DNA of 64,000 bases, taken from the NCBI RefSeq assembly GCF_018531125.1, contig NZ_JAHDSY010000001.1. The stretch is one strand, 5' to 3'. Below the pieces are notes generated by a model that saw only the letters and a list, made by a program, of their open reading frames with translations, did not search any database and had not been told where the DNA came from. Below are positions 1 through 8,089 of this stretch, in pieces; positions within the stretch are counted from its first letter, which is position 1, and every line of letters starts with the position of its first letter. A program made the position numbers and the translations under genes. Source of the stretch: Canibacter zhuwentaonis. GTDB taxonomy: Bacteria > Actinomycetota > Actinomycetes > Actinomycetales > Microbacteriaceae.

Positions 1-642
1 GCGGTAGCGGGTGCAACGTATTCTAGGCCTTCCTGTAGCTGGTCTGTGAAGCTTACCTCTGTGAATGTTTCACCTTGTGGGAGTTCTGGTAGTACTTGTG
101 TGATAGTCCAGGTGACACTGTCACCGATTTTTGTGGCGTTTGTATCGTCTAGGGTTTTAGTTGGTTTAGCGCTAACAGTGTTTTTTGGGTAGACGTGTAC
201 GTTATAGTTCCACGTGTTGTTGCCGTTTGGGTGGGGGATGGTAACAATAAAAGGCGCAGCCTTTTTAACCACACCAGCAGGAGCCTGGGTTTCTGTAACC
301 AGATAAGCACCAATATCAAGATCACTGAATGTGGCTTCCCCGTTAGGGTCTGTTGTTTGGGTAGCTTCAGGCCCTGCTACCCTGTTTTTAGCATCGTCCG
401 GGGTTAGAGTTGCTAGCGTCATCCAGTCGGTGTTTTTTGTGAGATCAAGATTGAGTTTTTGAATCTTAAACTCTACCCCAGCAATCGCATCCCCCGCAGG
501 GGTTTTCAGGTTGTCCTGTGCCGGGACGGCCTTGAGGGGTTTGTTGTTTGTGTTTGTGCACAATAATCAAACCCCGCTGGTTTGCGTCAATATCACCGGG
601 CGCAGTCACCCCCATTCCGGGTGGTGGTTCGGTTGTGGTTTA
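1..642 (-). pseudogene. isopeptide-type major pilin, broken fragment (runs off left edge)
   Basis: Read on the minus strand this is a SpaA/EbpB-type LPXTG pilin. Near 410-360 and onward the translation gives AIAGVEFKIQKL, then the E-box YLVTETQAPAG, then the pilin motif WNYNVHVYPKN whose Lys is normally joined to the sorting signal of the next subunit, then GDSVTWTITQVLPELPQGE of the D2-type isopeptide domain. The piece is broken twice. An extra base in the G4 run at 499-502 (or C5 at 491-495) separates an upstream frame reading GDIDANQRG...HKHKQ from the rest. Upstream of residues TEPPPGMGV a stop (640-642) abuts unrelated adhesin sequence, so start and signal peptide are missing. The 3' end with the LPXTG signal would lie left of the window. 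Family assignment is firm; function as a silent cassette is inference. Confidence 0.8.
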
Positions 643-643
643 C

Positions 644-1642
644 CAAACAGGGCAAACCGTTGCTGGGGTGGGTGTTGCAGCCGGGCAAAACACCATGCTG
701 CAAGTAGCAGGTGATAAACCTGTTAAACCCACCACAACTACCACCAGCCTACAACCAGGCAACACTAGTGCAAACAACACAAGCAAAACCAAACCAGCAA
801 CAAACCCCCCACACACTACACAACCACCAGCCGGAATAAACCGCACCACCATCATCGCGGATCTAGTCACAACCACAACAACAACCAACAAACAACAATA
901 CCATCCCGGTGAAAAAGCCAACATCCAAGTGTCATTCAGGTATAACGATGCGGCATACCAGGAGCTGCAGTATATTCAACCCGACGTGTTTAATTATACT
1001 GGTGACGTTAATTTTAGGGTTCAACTACCCACCGGGTTTACAATCTCACAAGAAACACTCACCAAAGGCCCCTTCATAAGGGGGAGTGGTTCCCAATGGA
1101 GCTATAACCAACAGTCACACACGCTAACCGGTAGTTTCAGCGTTAACCACTTTAGAGGTGAAAGCGCGTTACAGTTCTTTGAGGAACTTAACATAACAGG
1201 AACAGTAACAGGCATACCCAACACGCCTTATACGGTCACCACTACCGCTGATGGGGTTTTGAATTTTACTGAGTTTGATAAAACTGGTACTTCTTTTGGT
1301 GGCCAGTTAGTACTTTTCACCGCCATTCCTTCTGACGCCACGTTTCGTGTTGTACCCCGTAAAACCACGCTAACAGCCTCGTTCACACCTGTGGGGCTTA
1401 CCGAAGGACAGGTTGTTGTAAGGGGTGATGTTGTGTGTACTGTTCCTGGTGGCCAGCCAAGCAGGAAAACTCTGATGTTTACTCTAAAACACAACGAGCT
1501 AGCAAACGGCAGGTGGGATAGGGTGTTGCATGACATGGTTGATGTGGGTAGTAATTGTGTGATAACCATTGTTAAGGGTGCTGTTCCAGCAGGCTGGAGA
1601 TGGAATCTGTCACTACCGGCTACTAGCCTGTTTTTAGCTTGA
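644..1642 (+). pseudogene. adhesin copy 1, lacking signal peptide and C-terminus
   Basis: The open frame runs from a TTG at 548, but homology to the second copy starts only at 644, at residues QTGQTVAGVGVA, which is the mature N-terminus in copy 2. Everything before that is antisense to the pilin fragment, so this copy has no signal peptide of its own. It holds a Thr/Asn/Pro-rich linker, then a beta-rich region (QVSFRYNDAAYQE, NFRVQLPTGFTIS) closely matching copy 2 and ending at GWRW (about 1605). There the sequence switches abruptly to another antisense pilin piece and stops. It has no sorting signal. It may be a dead duplicate or a non-expressed donor for gene conversion; the sequence alone cannot decide. 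Confidence 0.65.
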
Positions 1643-1755
1643 TCAACGGTTAGAGTTGCTAGCGTCATCCAGTCGGTGTTTTTTGTGAGATCAAGATCAA
1701 GTTTTTGAATCTTAAACACTACCCCAGCAATCGCAACCCCCGCAGGGGGGTGGGT
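1616..1755 (-). pseudogene. second short pilin fragment
   Basis: The minus strand reads IAGVVFKIQKLDLDLTKNTD followed by WMTLATLT and VDQAKNRLVAG. It is nearly the same as the pilin fragment at about 380-490 but differs at several codons (for example VDQA against PDDA). It is about 45 codons long, has no start or stop of its own and is flanked on both sides by adhesin sequence. Together with the first pilin piece it shows that a pilin-plus-adhesin unit was duplicated, or that pilin blocks were inserted between adhesin copies. Confidence 0.65.
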
Positions 1756-1786
1756 AATAGTGGATTTGTTTTGTTAAAGCTAAAGC

Positions 1787-3037
1787 TTGGAGCTTTCACA
1801 GGTTTCAGGTGTTTATTTGGAGGTTGTTTTGACTGGTGTGGTTTCTTTGCTGTTGCAGGCACGGGGTGTTGTTTCAAACATTCTCACACTGGCGCTGGTG
1901 TTCAGCACACTAGCTAGCGCGCAAACAGGGCAAACCGTTGCTGGTGTGGGTGTTGCAACAGGGCAAAACACCATGCTGCAAGTAGCAGGTGATAAACCCG
2001 TTAAACCCACCACAACTACCACCAGCCTACAACCAAACAACACTGGTGCAAACAACACAAGCAAAACCAAACCAGCAACAAACCCCCCGCACACTACACA
2101 ACTACCAGCCGGAATAAACCGCACCACCATCGCGGATCTAGTCACAAGCACAACAACAACCGACAAACAACAATACTACCCCGGTGAAGCAGCCAGCATC
2201 CAAGTGTCATTCAGGTATAACGATGCGGCATACCAGGAGGTGCAGTATATTCAACCCGACGTGTCTAATTATACTGGTGACGTTAATTTCAGGGTTCAAC
2301 TACCCACCGGGTTTACAATCTCACCAGAAACACTAACCAGAGGCCCCTTCACAAGAGACTGTACAAACCGGTCGCAATGCATACAAGATGGTTTCCAATG
2401 GAACTACAACACACAGTCACGCACGCTAACTGGTAGTTTCCCCACACCCACCCCCCACTATAAGGACGGCGGTGAGTACCAGCTTTTTGAGGAACTTAAC
2501 ATAACAGGAACAGCCACAGGCACACCCAACACATCCCACACGATCACCACTACCGCTAACGGGGTTTTAGATTTTATTTACATCGACTTTAAAACCAATT
2601 CTCGTGCTTATGATGTGCAAGAATATTTCACCGCCATTCCATCAGAAGCGGTGTTTCGTGTTGTTCCCCGTAAAACCACGCTAACAGCGTCGTTTACACC
2701 TGTGGGGCTTACCGAAGGACAGGTTGTTGTAAGGGGTGATGTTACGTGTACTGTTCGTGGGCAACAGACTAAGCGTAATATTATGTTTACTCTGAAATAC
2801 AGTGAACGGGTAAACGGTAAATGGGATCGATCGTTGCATGACATGGTTGATGTGGGTAGTAATTGTACTGTGACTCTTAACAAGGGTATGGTTTCTGCTG
2901 GTTGGAGATGGAAAACGAATACACCTATTGTGGTAACAGAATCAAACATCACCAGCCCACGCACCACCACAATACGGCTGCAGGTTGAAAAATACCAATC
3001 GAAGTATCCACCGAAACAACTGCCACACCAACAGTAG
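1787..3037 (+). pseudogene. adhesin copy 2, N-terminal part with signal peptide (frameshifted)
   Basis: This is a secreted surface protein. A hydrophobic stretch (NILTLALVFSTLASA) ends in an Ala-x-Ala site before QTGQTVAGVG, so this copy keeps an export signal. The exact start is uncertain: TTG at 1787 or a later GTG. After the signal come a Thr/Asn-rich linker with many NxT/S triplets and two beta-rich blocks. The frame ends at 3037 in unrelated residues because a run of five A at 2988-2992 is one base short. With six A the protein would read VEKIPIEVSTETT and continue into the LPLTG-bearing frame to 3876, giving roughly 690 residues. Copy 1 is its close relative. The shift could be real decay, phase variation or a sequence error. 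Confidence 0.65.
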
Positions 3038-3876
3038 CCGCAGGAGAACAAGTACAAGTAATATCAACAATCAAAGCCAGCGGCTACCAGGCGCGTAACA
3101 TCCCCGTCACAATCCAACTACCCCGGGACGGGTTTGTAAACACTGCCGCCACAGTAAACTCGGTATGCCAGGCCACAGGGCGTGGTGCTATGTGCCCTGC
3201 CCAGTGGGTGTACAACGCAGCTAGTCACACGGTAACAGCAACAATACCGGTCATTCCAACCGGAGGCAGTGTTAAAGTAACCGTTGTTGGTAGAGCAGGG
3301 TTCTTCGATGCTAACAGCCGAAGGTTCACTGCAACCACTAGCGCGACGTTTAAAGACGCTAACCAAAACAATAACCGTTCACAAGCAAGCTTTAATGTTA
3401 CAAACAAAAGGGTCACAGTTTCACTCATTGTCAGACCCGAGGGGGAACGCCCTGCTAGTGGTGTTGTGACCGTGACGGGTAGTATCGACTGTGTTACCCT
3501 GTTTCAGCATCACGCTGATTTCACGTACAGGCTCAACTATGCTCGGCTTGTTAACGGCGCAGGAGCACCCCAAGTTATACATCAAATAGTATGGGCTGGT
3601 AGCAACTGCACAGTAACAGTACGCAACATGACAGCCCCTGATGGTTGGGAGTTTAAGGGCGTAACTATGAGTGAGCAAAAGCTTACGAAGGTTATGGGAG
3701 ATACCCGGGTTGAACACGAGGTTCGTGTGCAGTTTGTGGCTGTTGCGCCACCACTACCACTCACCGGAGGTGTCGCAACCGACTGGCTATACCTAACAGG
3801 AGCAGGTGTACTGATAGTAGGTGTTGCAGCCGGGAGATACAAAACCGCTACCCGATCCGCTTGTAAAAATCAGTGA
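2989..3876 (+). pseudogene. adhesin copy 2, C-terminal part with LPLTG sorting signal
   Basis: This frame is open from just after the TGA at 2986-2988 and continues the adhesin after the A-run shift. It carries two more beta-rich repeats; RKTTLTASFTPVGL in the N-terminal part resembles NKRVTVSLIVRPEG here. It ends in LPLTG, a hydrophobic segment (DWLYLTGAGVLIVGVAAG) and a basic tail (RYKTATRSACKNQ), the classical sortase-dependent wall-anchor signal. A start exists only at internal GTG/ATG codons such as 3190, without an export signal, so this half is probably not functional unless the frame is restored. No sortase gene is in the window. Confidence 0.7.
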
Positions 3877-4555
3877 GTTCAGTTGCGCTTTGGCGTTTGT
3901 CGCCTGGGGGAGCGTGTTTAGTGATTTTGCCGTGTCAATGGCGCGGTGGGCATCGCACAAGAGCTGCAGAATATTCGCTACCAGCGTCACCGGTTCGTAG
4001 CTTTCGTTGAGCACGCGCTTTGCGTACGTCTCGCACGCGAGCTTAAAATCCTGCTGCGCTGATATTTGCTCGCACCGTGGCTTATTTTCGCCGCTACAGA
4101 GCGAAGAATATCGTTGCTAGTAAGCCTCTTAAACACCGCCCAGGTGGGCGCAGCTCGCGCTGTTCTAAATCGGTCTTGTGCAGTGTTTTGCGGCGGTCTG
4201 CGCATATTTGCTCTGTAGCTGTGCGGGATCCTTGTCGATTGTGAGCGTTTTGTCCTGCGCCGTTACAAGCCTGTAGTTTGGCAGTAGGTGGGCTGGCAGG
4301 CGCTCCGGCTCAAAATCTGCGGCGGTTACAGGAGCGGCTGCGGCGCGTCTAATTTCGAGCGCTAGAATCTCAAGGAGGGGAGGTGTATGCCAGCTGCTGA
4401 CTCACGGGCAGCTGCGGGTTTAATTCTGCTGTGTGCGCTGCGGCGGTGTTCTCGGGAGCGGTTTCGGGCGCGGATGCGATTGTTGCTTCCTGCGCGGTTG
4501 CGGGCGTTGCTGCTGCGGTGGTGTTCTCGGGAGCGGATTTATGATGGGGCATTAG
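3850..4555 (-). pseudogene. hrpA: 3' remnant of an HrpA-type RNA helicase gene
   Basis: No single frame is long, but frame-joined minus-strand translation gives the DUF3418 signature of HrpA: LEILALEIRRAAAAPV, then DFEPERLPAHLLPNYRLV (about 4370-4230). Another frame continues with FKLACETYAKRVLNESYEPV and ILQLLCDAHRAIDTAKSL, then AQLNSLIFTSG near 3870, matching the order of the HrpA C-terminus. At least two frameshifts break it. An Ala/Pro/Glu-rich stretch (4370-4552) sits upstream, and the helicase core is absent. The 3' end runs into the tail of the adhesin gene. HrpA is a DEAH RNA helicase acting on mRNA and ribosomes; this copy cannot make it. Confidence 0.6.
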
Positions 4556-4619
4556 ATGTTCAAGTTTAAGGGCTAAAGTTGCACGTGTTAATGTTTAGTG
4601 TTTTGGCGGGAGATAAACG

Positions 4620-5447
4620 ATGTTGCAAATTCCAGAAGTAAAATTGCGTGACGGTCGCAAAATACAGCAGTTGGGGGTGGGCACTTACAAACTTGAGCCT
4701 GCTAACACCTTAGAAATAGTGGGTGCGGCCCTTGAGCTTGGGTATCGGCACATCGATACCGCAAAAATATACCGTAACGAGGTCGAAGTGGGGCAGGCGC
4801 TTGCGGCCAGTTCGGTTGCGCGCGATGATGTTTGGGTTACAACTAAACTCTGGCACGACGAGCACGACGACGCAATAGGCGCGCTGCAGCGCAGTCTTGA
4901 GCGGCTGCAGCTGGAGAGCGTAGATTTATTCTTGATCCACTGGCCAGTTCCCAAGCTCGGCACGGCGTGGCGTGCATGGCAAGACATTATTGAGGCGCAG
5001 CAGCGCGGGCTTGTGAAAAGCATCGGCGTTTCTAATTTTGAGATCCCGCATTTGGAGCGGATCATGGCAGAGACCGGGGTTGTTCCCGTGGTTAATCAGA
5101 TTGAAGTGCACCCGCACCATCAGCGCCGCAAGCTGCGCGATTTTTGTGCCGCGCACGAGATTGCCGTGGAGAGTTGGAGTCCTCTCGCTCGGGGCAGAGC
5201 TGAGCTGATGCAGGAGCGTGCGGTTGTTAAGACCGCGCAGGCGCACAATGTCACTGCAGCGCAGGTTGTTTTGCGGTGGCATTTGCAGCACGGGCTGATT
5301 GTGTTTCCTAAGACGAGCCGGGTTGCGCGGCTCACAGAAAACGCCAAGGCGCTAGATTTTGAGCTGACTAGTGAACAGATGCTCGAGCTTGACGCACTGG
5401 AAATTGTTGCGGCGAGCGGATCGAACCCGTACGATTTCAACGGCTAA
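4620..5447 (+). CDS. aldo/keto reductase
   Basis: This 275-residue NADPH-dependent oxidoreductase is of the 2,5-diketo-gluconate-reductase type and forms a TIM barrel of normal family length. The catalytic tetrad is visible: Asp46 (HIDTA), Tyr51 (IYRNE), Lys76 (TTKLW) and His107 (IHWP). The usual GVSNF and VNQIEVHP blocks follow, and PKTSRVARLTEN near the C-terminus binds the NADPH phosphate. A GGGAG ribosome site lies ahead of ATG 4620. It stands alone between the hrpA remnant and a minisatellite. The substrate cannot be read from the sequence. Confidence 0.93.
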   Translation: MLQIPEVKLRDGRKIQQLGVGTYKLEPANTLEIVGAALELGYRHIDTAKIYRNEVEVGQALAASSVARDDVWVTTKLWHDEHDDAIGALQRSLERLQLESVDLFLIHWPVPKLGTAWRAWQDIIEAQQRGLVKSIGVSNFEIPHLERIMAETGVVPVVNQIEVHPHHQRRKLRDFCAAHEIAVESWSPLARGRAELMQERAVVKTAQAHNVTAAQVVLRWHLQHGLIVFPKTSRVARLTENAKALDFELTSEQMLELDALEIVAASGSNPYDFNG

Positions 5448-5602
5448 ACTTTCGCGGTTTTAGCCGGGTCTAGCCGGGTCGTCGCAGTTTTGGGTGTGTT
5501 GTCGCAGCTGGAGGCTTTCCTGGCTGCCGCAAACTGCAGCAACTCAGCCACCGCAGACGCCATTCAAATTGCCGCGAGCTTGGCTTAAACCAAGGCGGGC
5601 AC

Positions 5603-5712
5603 ACACGGGCATTGCTCAAACCGCTGCGAGCACTGCCCAAATAAACACGGGCATTGCTAAAACCAATGCGAGCACTGCTCAAACACACGCGGGCATCGCT
5701 CAAACCGCTGCA
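5603..5712. repeat. 42-base tandem repeat, about 2.6 units
   Basis: The unit begins ACACGGGCATTGCTCAAACC at 5603 and again, slightly diverged, at 5645; a third partial unit starts near 5685 with a two-base insertion. Each unit contains two 21-base halves (GGGCATTGC against GAGCACTGC). It is open in both directions, so it may be eroded coding sequence, but neither frame looks like a gene. Confidence 0.75.
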
Positions 5713-5723
5713 AAACGAGGCTA

Positions 5724-5755
5724 AAATGGAGGGGGTAAGCCCCTCCATTTTTATT
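5724..5755. terminator. bidirectional rho-independent terminator
   Basis: Eleven-base arms AAATGGAGGGG (5724-5734) and CCCCTCCATTT (5740-5750) enclose a five-base loop and are followed by T-rich sequence. A-rich sequence on the other side lets it serve both the reductase gene and the minus-strand gene ending at 5767. Confidence 0.85.
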
Positions 5756-5766
5756 TTCTTACGCGA

Positions 5767-6027
5767 TTATTTCTTTTTGCGAGTGATAAGACCCCACACA
5801 AAAAGCACGAGCAGCGAACCAAGGATGGCAAGCGCCCATGACTGGAAAGACCAGAAGTTTTCCAGGTTCAGGTTGAACAAGAGACCGCCGAGCCAGCCGC
5901 CAACGAGTGCTCCAACAACGCCGAGAATCATAGTTGCGAACCAGCCGCCACCCTGACGTCCTGGCAAAATTAGCTTAGCGATAGCACCAGCGATTAGACC
6001 CAGAATAATAAACGGAATAAAGCCCAT
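5767..6027 (-). CDS. GlsB/YeaQ/YmgE family membrane protein
   Basis: This small, very hydrophobic protein of 86 residues has three predicted membrane segments. Glycine patterns in GLIAGAIAKLILPGRQGGGW and ILGVVGALVGGWLGGLLF are the hallmark of the transglycosylase-associated/GlsB family. It ends in a basic RKKK tail, probably cytoplasmic. Homologues are linked to general stress, but the biochemical role is unknown. A ribosome site (AAAGG) precedes the ATG. It is monocistronic, with whiB upstream on the same strand. Confidence 0.9.
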   Translation of the reverse strand: MGFIPFIILGLIAGAIAKLILPGRQGGGWFATMILGVVGALVGGWLGGLLFNLNLENFWSFQSWALAILGSLLVLFVWGLITRKKK

Positions 6028-6142
6028 GATTACAAACCTTTCAATAAAAGTAATGTGTATTACAAGAGTATAAGAAAAAGTGAACGAAAAATGAGGATTT
6101 CGTTAAACGTTGCCATCTTGTTATTAACCTGATGCGTGAACG

Positions 6143-6391
6143 TTATATCACTCGCCGCGCGCGAGCCGCACGACGTTTCAGAGTGCGCCGCTCTTCCTCA
6201 CTAAGCCCACCCCAGACTCCAAAATCTTGATTAGAATCAAGCGCGTACCGCAGGCACATATCCGTTACCACACAGCGGGCACACACGGCCTTAGCGGCTT
6301 CAATCTGATCCAGGGAGTTGCCAGTGGTGCCCGCGGGGAAGAACAGCTCAGGATCCACCGTCAAACAAGCGGCTTTTTCGCGCCAGTTCAT
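6143..6391 (-). CDS. WhiB-family iron-sulfur regulator (WhiB1-like)
   Basis: This 82-residue protein has the four cluster-binding cysteines Cys9, Cys37, Cys40 and Cys46 (C-x27-C-x2-C-x5-C), followed by the turn GVWGGLSEEERR and a basic tail KRRAARARR. WhiB proteins hold a 4Fe-4S cluster that senses NO and O2 and bind the principal sigma factor. Length, the DPELFFP segment and the missing N-terminal extension resemble WhiB1 more than WhiB2, WhiB3 or WhiB7. An AT-rich 150-base leader upstream probably holds its promoter. The family is restricted to actinobacteria and their phages. Confidence 0.93.
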   Translation of the reverse strand: MNWREKAACLTVDPELFFPAGTTGNSLDQIEAAKAVCARCVVTDMCLRYALDSNQDFGVWGGLSEEERRTLKRRAARARRVI

Positions 6392-6544
6392 AATTGCTCC
6401 CTCTTGTGTAAAAGTTAAACACGAAACATTTTAGAGTTTTGCTCAGCGCAACTCTAAAACTATTCTGAAATAACATATTTGCACAAATAATTTACAATTT
6501 CAAGCATTTATTTTTAGTTCGTGCAAAAACTAAAAACTTAACTG

Positions 6545-7015
6545 CTAATCTAGCCCCACTAGTTTGCGAATCCGCGCGACGTGACCGGTCGCTTTAACAT
6601 TGTGCAGCGCCTCAACAACAACCCAGTTCTCGTCGAGAATAAAAGTCGACCTAATAACTCCCTGCACAATTTTGCCGTACAGTTTCTTTTCGCCGTATGC
6701 GTTAAACTCGCTATGCACAATCAGCTCAGGATCGCTCAGCAGGGGATACTCGAGACTGTCACGTTCGCTAAACTTCGCGAGCTTCTGTGGTAGGTCTTTG
6801 GAAATACCGATAAGCTGATACCCTGCGGCGAGCAACGCCGATTCGCTCTCTCTAAAATCGCAGGCTTCTTTTGTGCACCCCGGAGTCATTGCCGCCGGAT
6901 AAAAGAAAATAATCGTTTTCTTGCCCTTAAACTCTGTCGCCTGCCGCTCTTTACCGTGCTGGTCTAAGAGTGTGAAGCCCGGGGCCGTGTCACCTTTTTT
7001 GAGTGAGTTAATCAT
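6545..7015 (-). CDS. bcp: peroxiredoxin, Bcp/PrxQ type
   Basis: This is a thiol peroxidase that reduces H2O2 and organic hydroperoxides in the cytoplasm, with thioredoxin as likely reductant. The 156 residues carry the peroxidatic Cys47 in MTPGCTKEAC and a second Cys52 five residues later, the atypical 2-Cys arrangement of PrxQ. It is the last gene of the minus-strand run that starts at 14754, with an 18-base gap after rsgA, so it may be cotranscribed with rsgA and aroA. Confidence 0.94.
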   Translation of the reverse strand: MINSLKKGDTAPGFTLLDQHGKERQATEFKGKKTIIFFYPAAMTPGCTKEACDFRESESALLAAGYQLIGISKDLPQKLAKFSERDSLEYPLLSDPELIVHSEFNAYGEKKLYGKIVQGVIRSTFILDENWVVVEALHNVKATGHVARIRKLVGLD

Positions 7016-7033
7016 GGCTAAATAATAGCAAAA

Positions 7034-8089
7034 CTAGATGACAGCAGAGCTTGAGCTGAGCAAATTCCGCAGTGACTTCAGCCGTTGTAGCTGTGCCGAG
7101 CTTAACACCGCCAGCGTCTCCGGGCTGTTAAGCTCACAGCCGTTAGCCACGGCGCTGTGCGAGCACCCCTTGGGGCAATCCGCTGTAATTTCGCTAAGCC
7201 CGTCAAAACTGTTGATAATAGCGGATTCGCTCACGTGACCAAGCCCAAAAGAACGCACGCCCGGGGTGTCAATAACCCAGCCGGTATCCGCACCAAAATC
7301 GCACTGAAACGCCACAGACGATGAAGAAGTATGCCTGCCGCGCCCGGTGACAGTGTTAACTCGACCCGTGGCACGGCTCGCCTCCGGCACAAGCTCGTTA
7401 ATCAGAGTTGATTTGCCAACGCCTGAATGCCCTATAAAAACTGTTGTGTTGCCAGCCAGCTTAGCGCGCAACCGATCCAACTGCCAGTCGGTTTTGGTGG
7501 TTGTGAAAATCTCAAGATCAAGCCCCTCGAAGTGGCGCAAAAACCCTTTCGGATCTGCCAAATCGGTTTTAGTAACGCACAGCATCGGGATTATTCCCGC
7601 GTCGTAAGCGGCCACGAGCGAGCGATCCACAAGCCCCACGCGCGGTGCCGGGTTGGCGGCCGCGGTTAAAACCAGCAGCTGTGTTGCGTTGGCTACCATA
7701 ACCCGCTCTACGCGGTCGCTGTCGTCTGCGCTGCGTCGCAGCAGGGTACGCCGCGGATTAACCCGCACAATTCTGCCGAGCGAGCCTGTCGCGCCAGAAA
7801 GCTCGCCAACAACCTGCACGCTGTCACCAATAACAATCGCCGTTTTTGCCAGCTCACGCGCTCGCGCACAAACAACAGTGCGGGAGGCGGGCGTATCCGC
7901 CTCCAAAATCACGGTGTAGCGCCCCCGATCAACCCCGGTAACCATACCGGTTACGGCGTTTTTATGGGCGGGGCGAGTTTTGGTGCGGGGGCGGTTGGCT
8001 TTCGGATTGGGGCGAATCCGCACCCGCTCGCTGTAGTGCTCGTAGCGGTCGGCTGAGTCGTCTAACCAGGCTGGCACGCTAGCGGTCAC
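7034..8089 (-). CDS. rsgA: ribosome small-subunit-dependent GTPase A
   Basis: RsgA is a circularly permuted GTPase that matures the 30S subunit. The order is as expected: G4 (TKTDLAD), then P-loop GHSGVGKSTLINEL, then DTPGVRSFGL, then a C-terminal zinc knuckle with CPKGCSH and a later Cys. The frame is open to 8278, but those 63 extra residues are Cys/Pro-rich and antisense-like. The GTG at 8089 gives 351 residues, a normal actinobacterial length, and overlaps the end of aroA by 11 bases, which implies translational coupling. aroA-rsgA adjacency is common in actinobacteria. Confidence 0.92.
   Translation of the reverse strand: MTASVPAWLDDSADRYEHYSERVRIRPNPKANRPRTKTRPAHKNAVTGMVTGVDRGRYTVILEADTPASRTVVCARARELAKTAIVIGDSVQVVGELSGATGSLGRIVRVNPRRTLLRRSADDSDRVERVMVANATQLLVLTAAANPAPRVGLVDRSLVAAYDAGIIPMLCVTKTDLADPKGFLRHFEGLDLEIFTTTKTDWQLDRLRAKLAGNTTVFIGHSGVGKSTLINELVPEASRATGRVNTVTGRGRHTSSSSVAFQCDFGADTGWVIDTPGVRSFGLGHVSESAIINSFDGLSEITADCPKGCSHSAVANGCELNSPETLAVLSSAQLQRLKSLRNLLSSSSAVI

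Larger units (their letters stand above)
5448..5766. other. gene-free stretch with minisatellite and terminator
   Basis: Nothing here looks like a gene. The plus frame at 5494-5724 translates mostly into the low-complexity 14-residue repeat product and has no ribosome site. The interval holds the 42-base repeat (5603-5712) and a terminator shared by the converging genes on either side. Confidence 0.6.

Noticed and set aside
5494..5724. Possible small repeat protein (14-residue units TGIAQTAASTAQ...)
   Set aside because: No ribosome site, and it is equally open on the other strand; best explained as a minisatellite.
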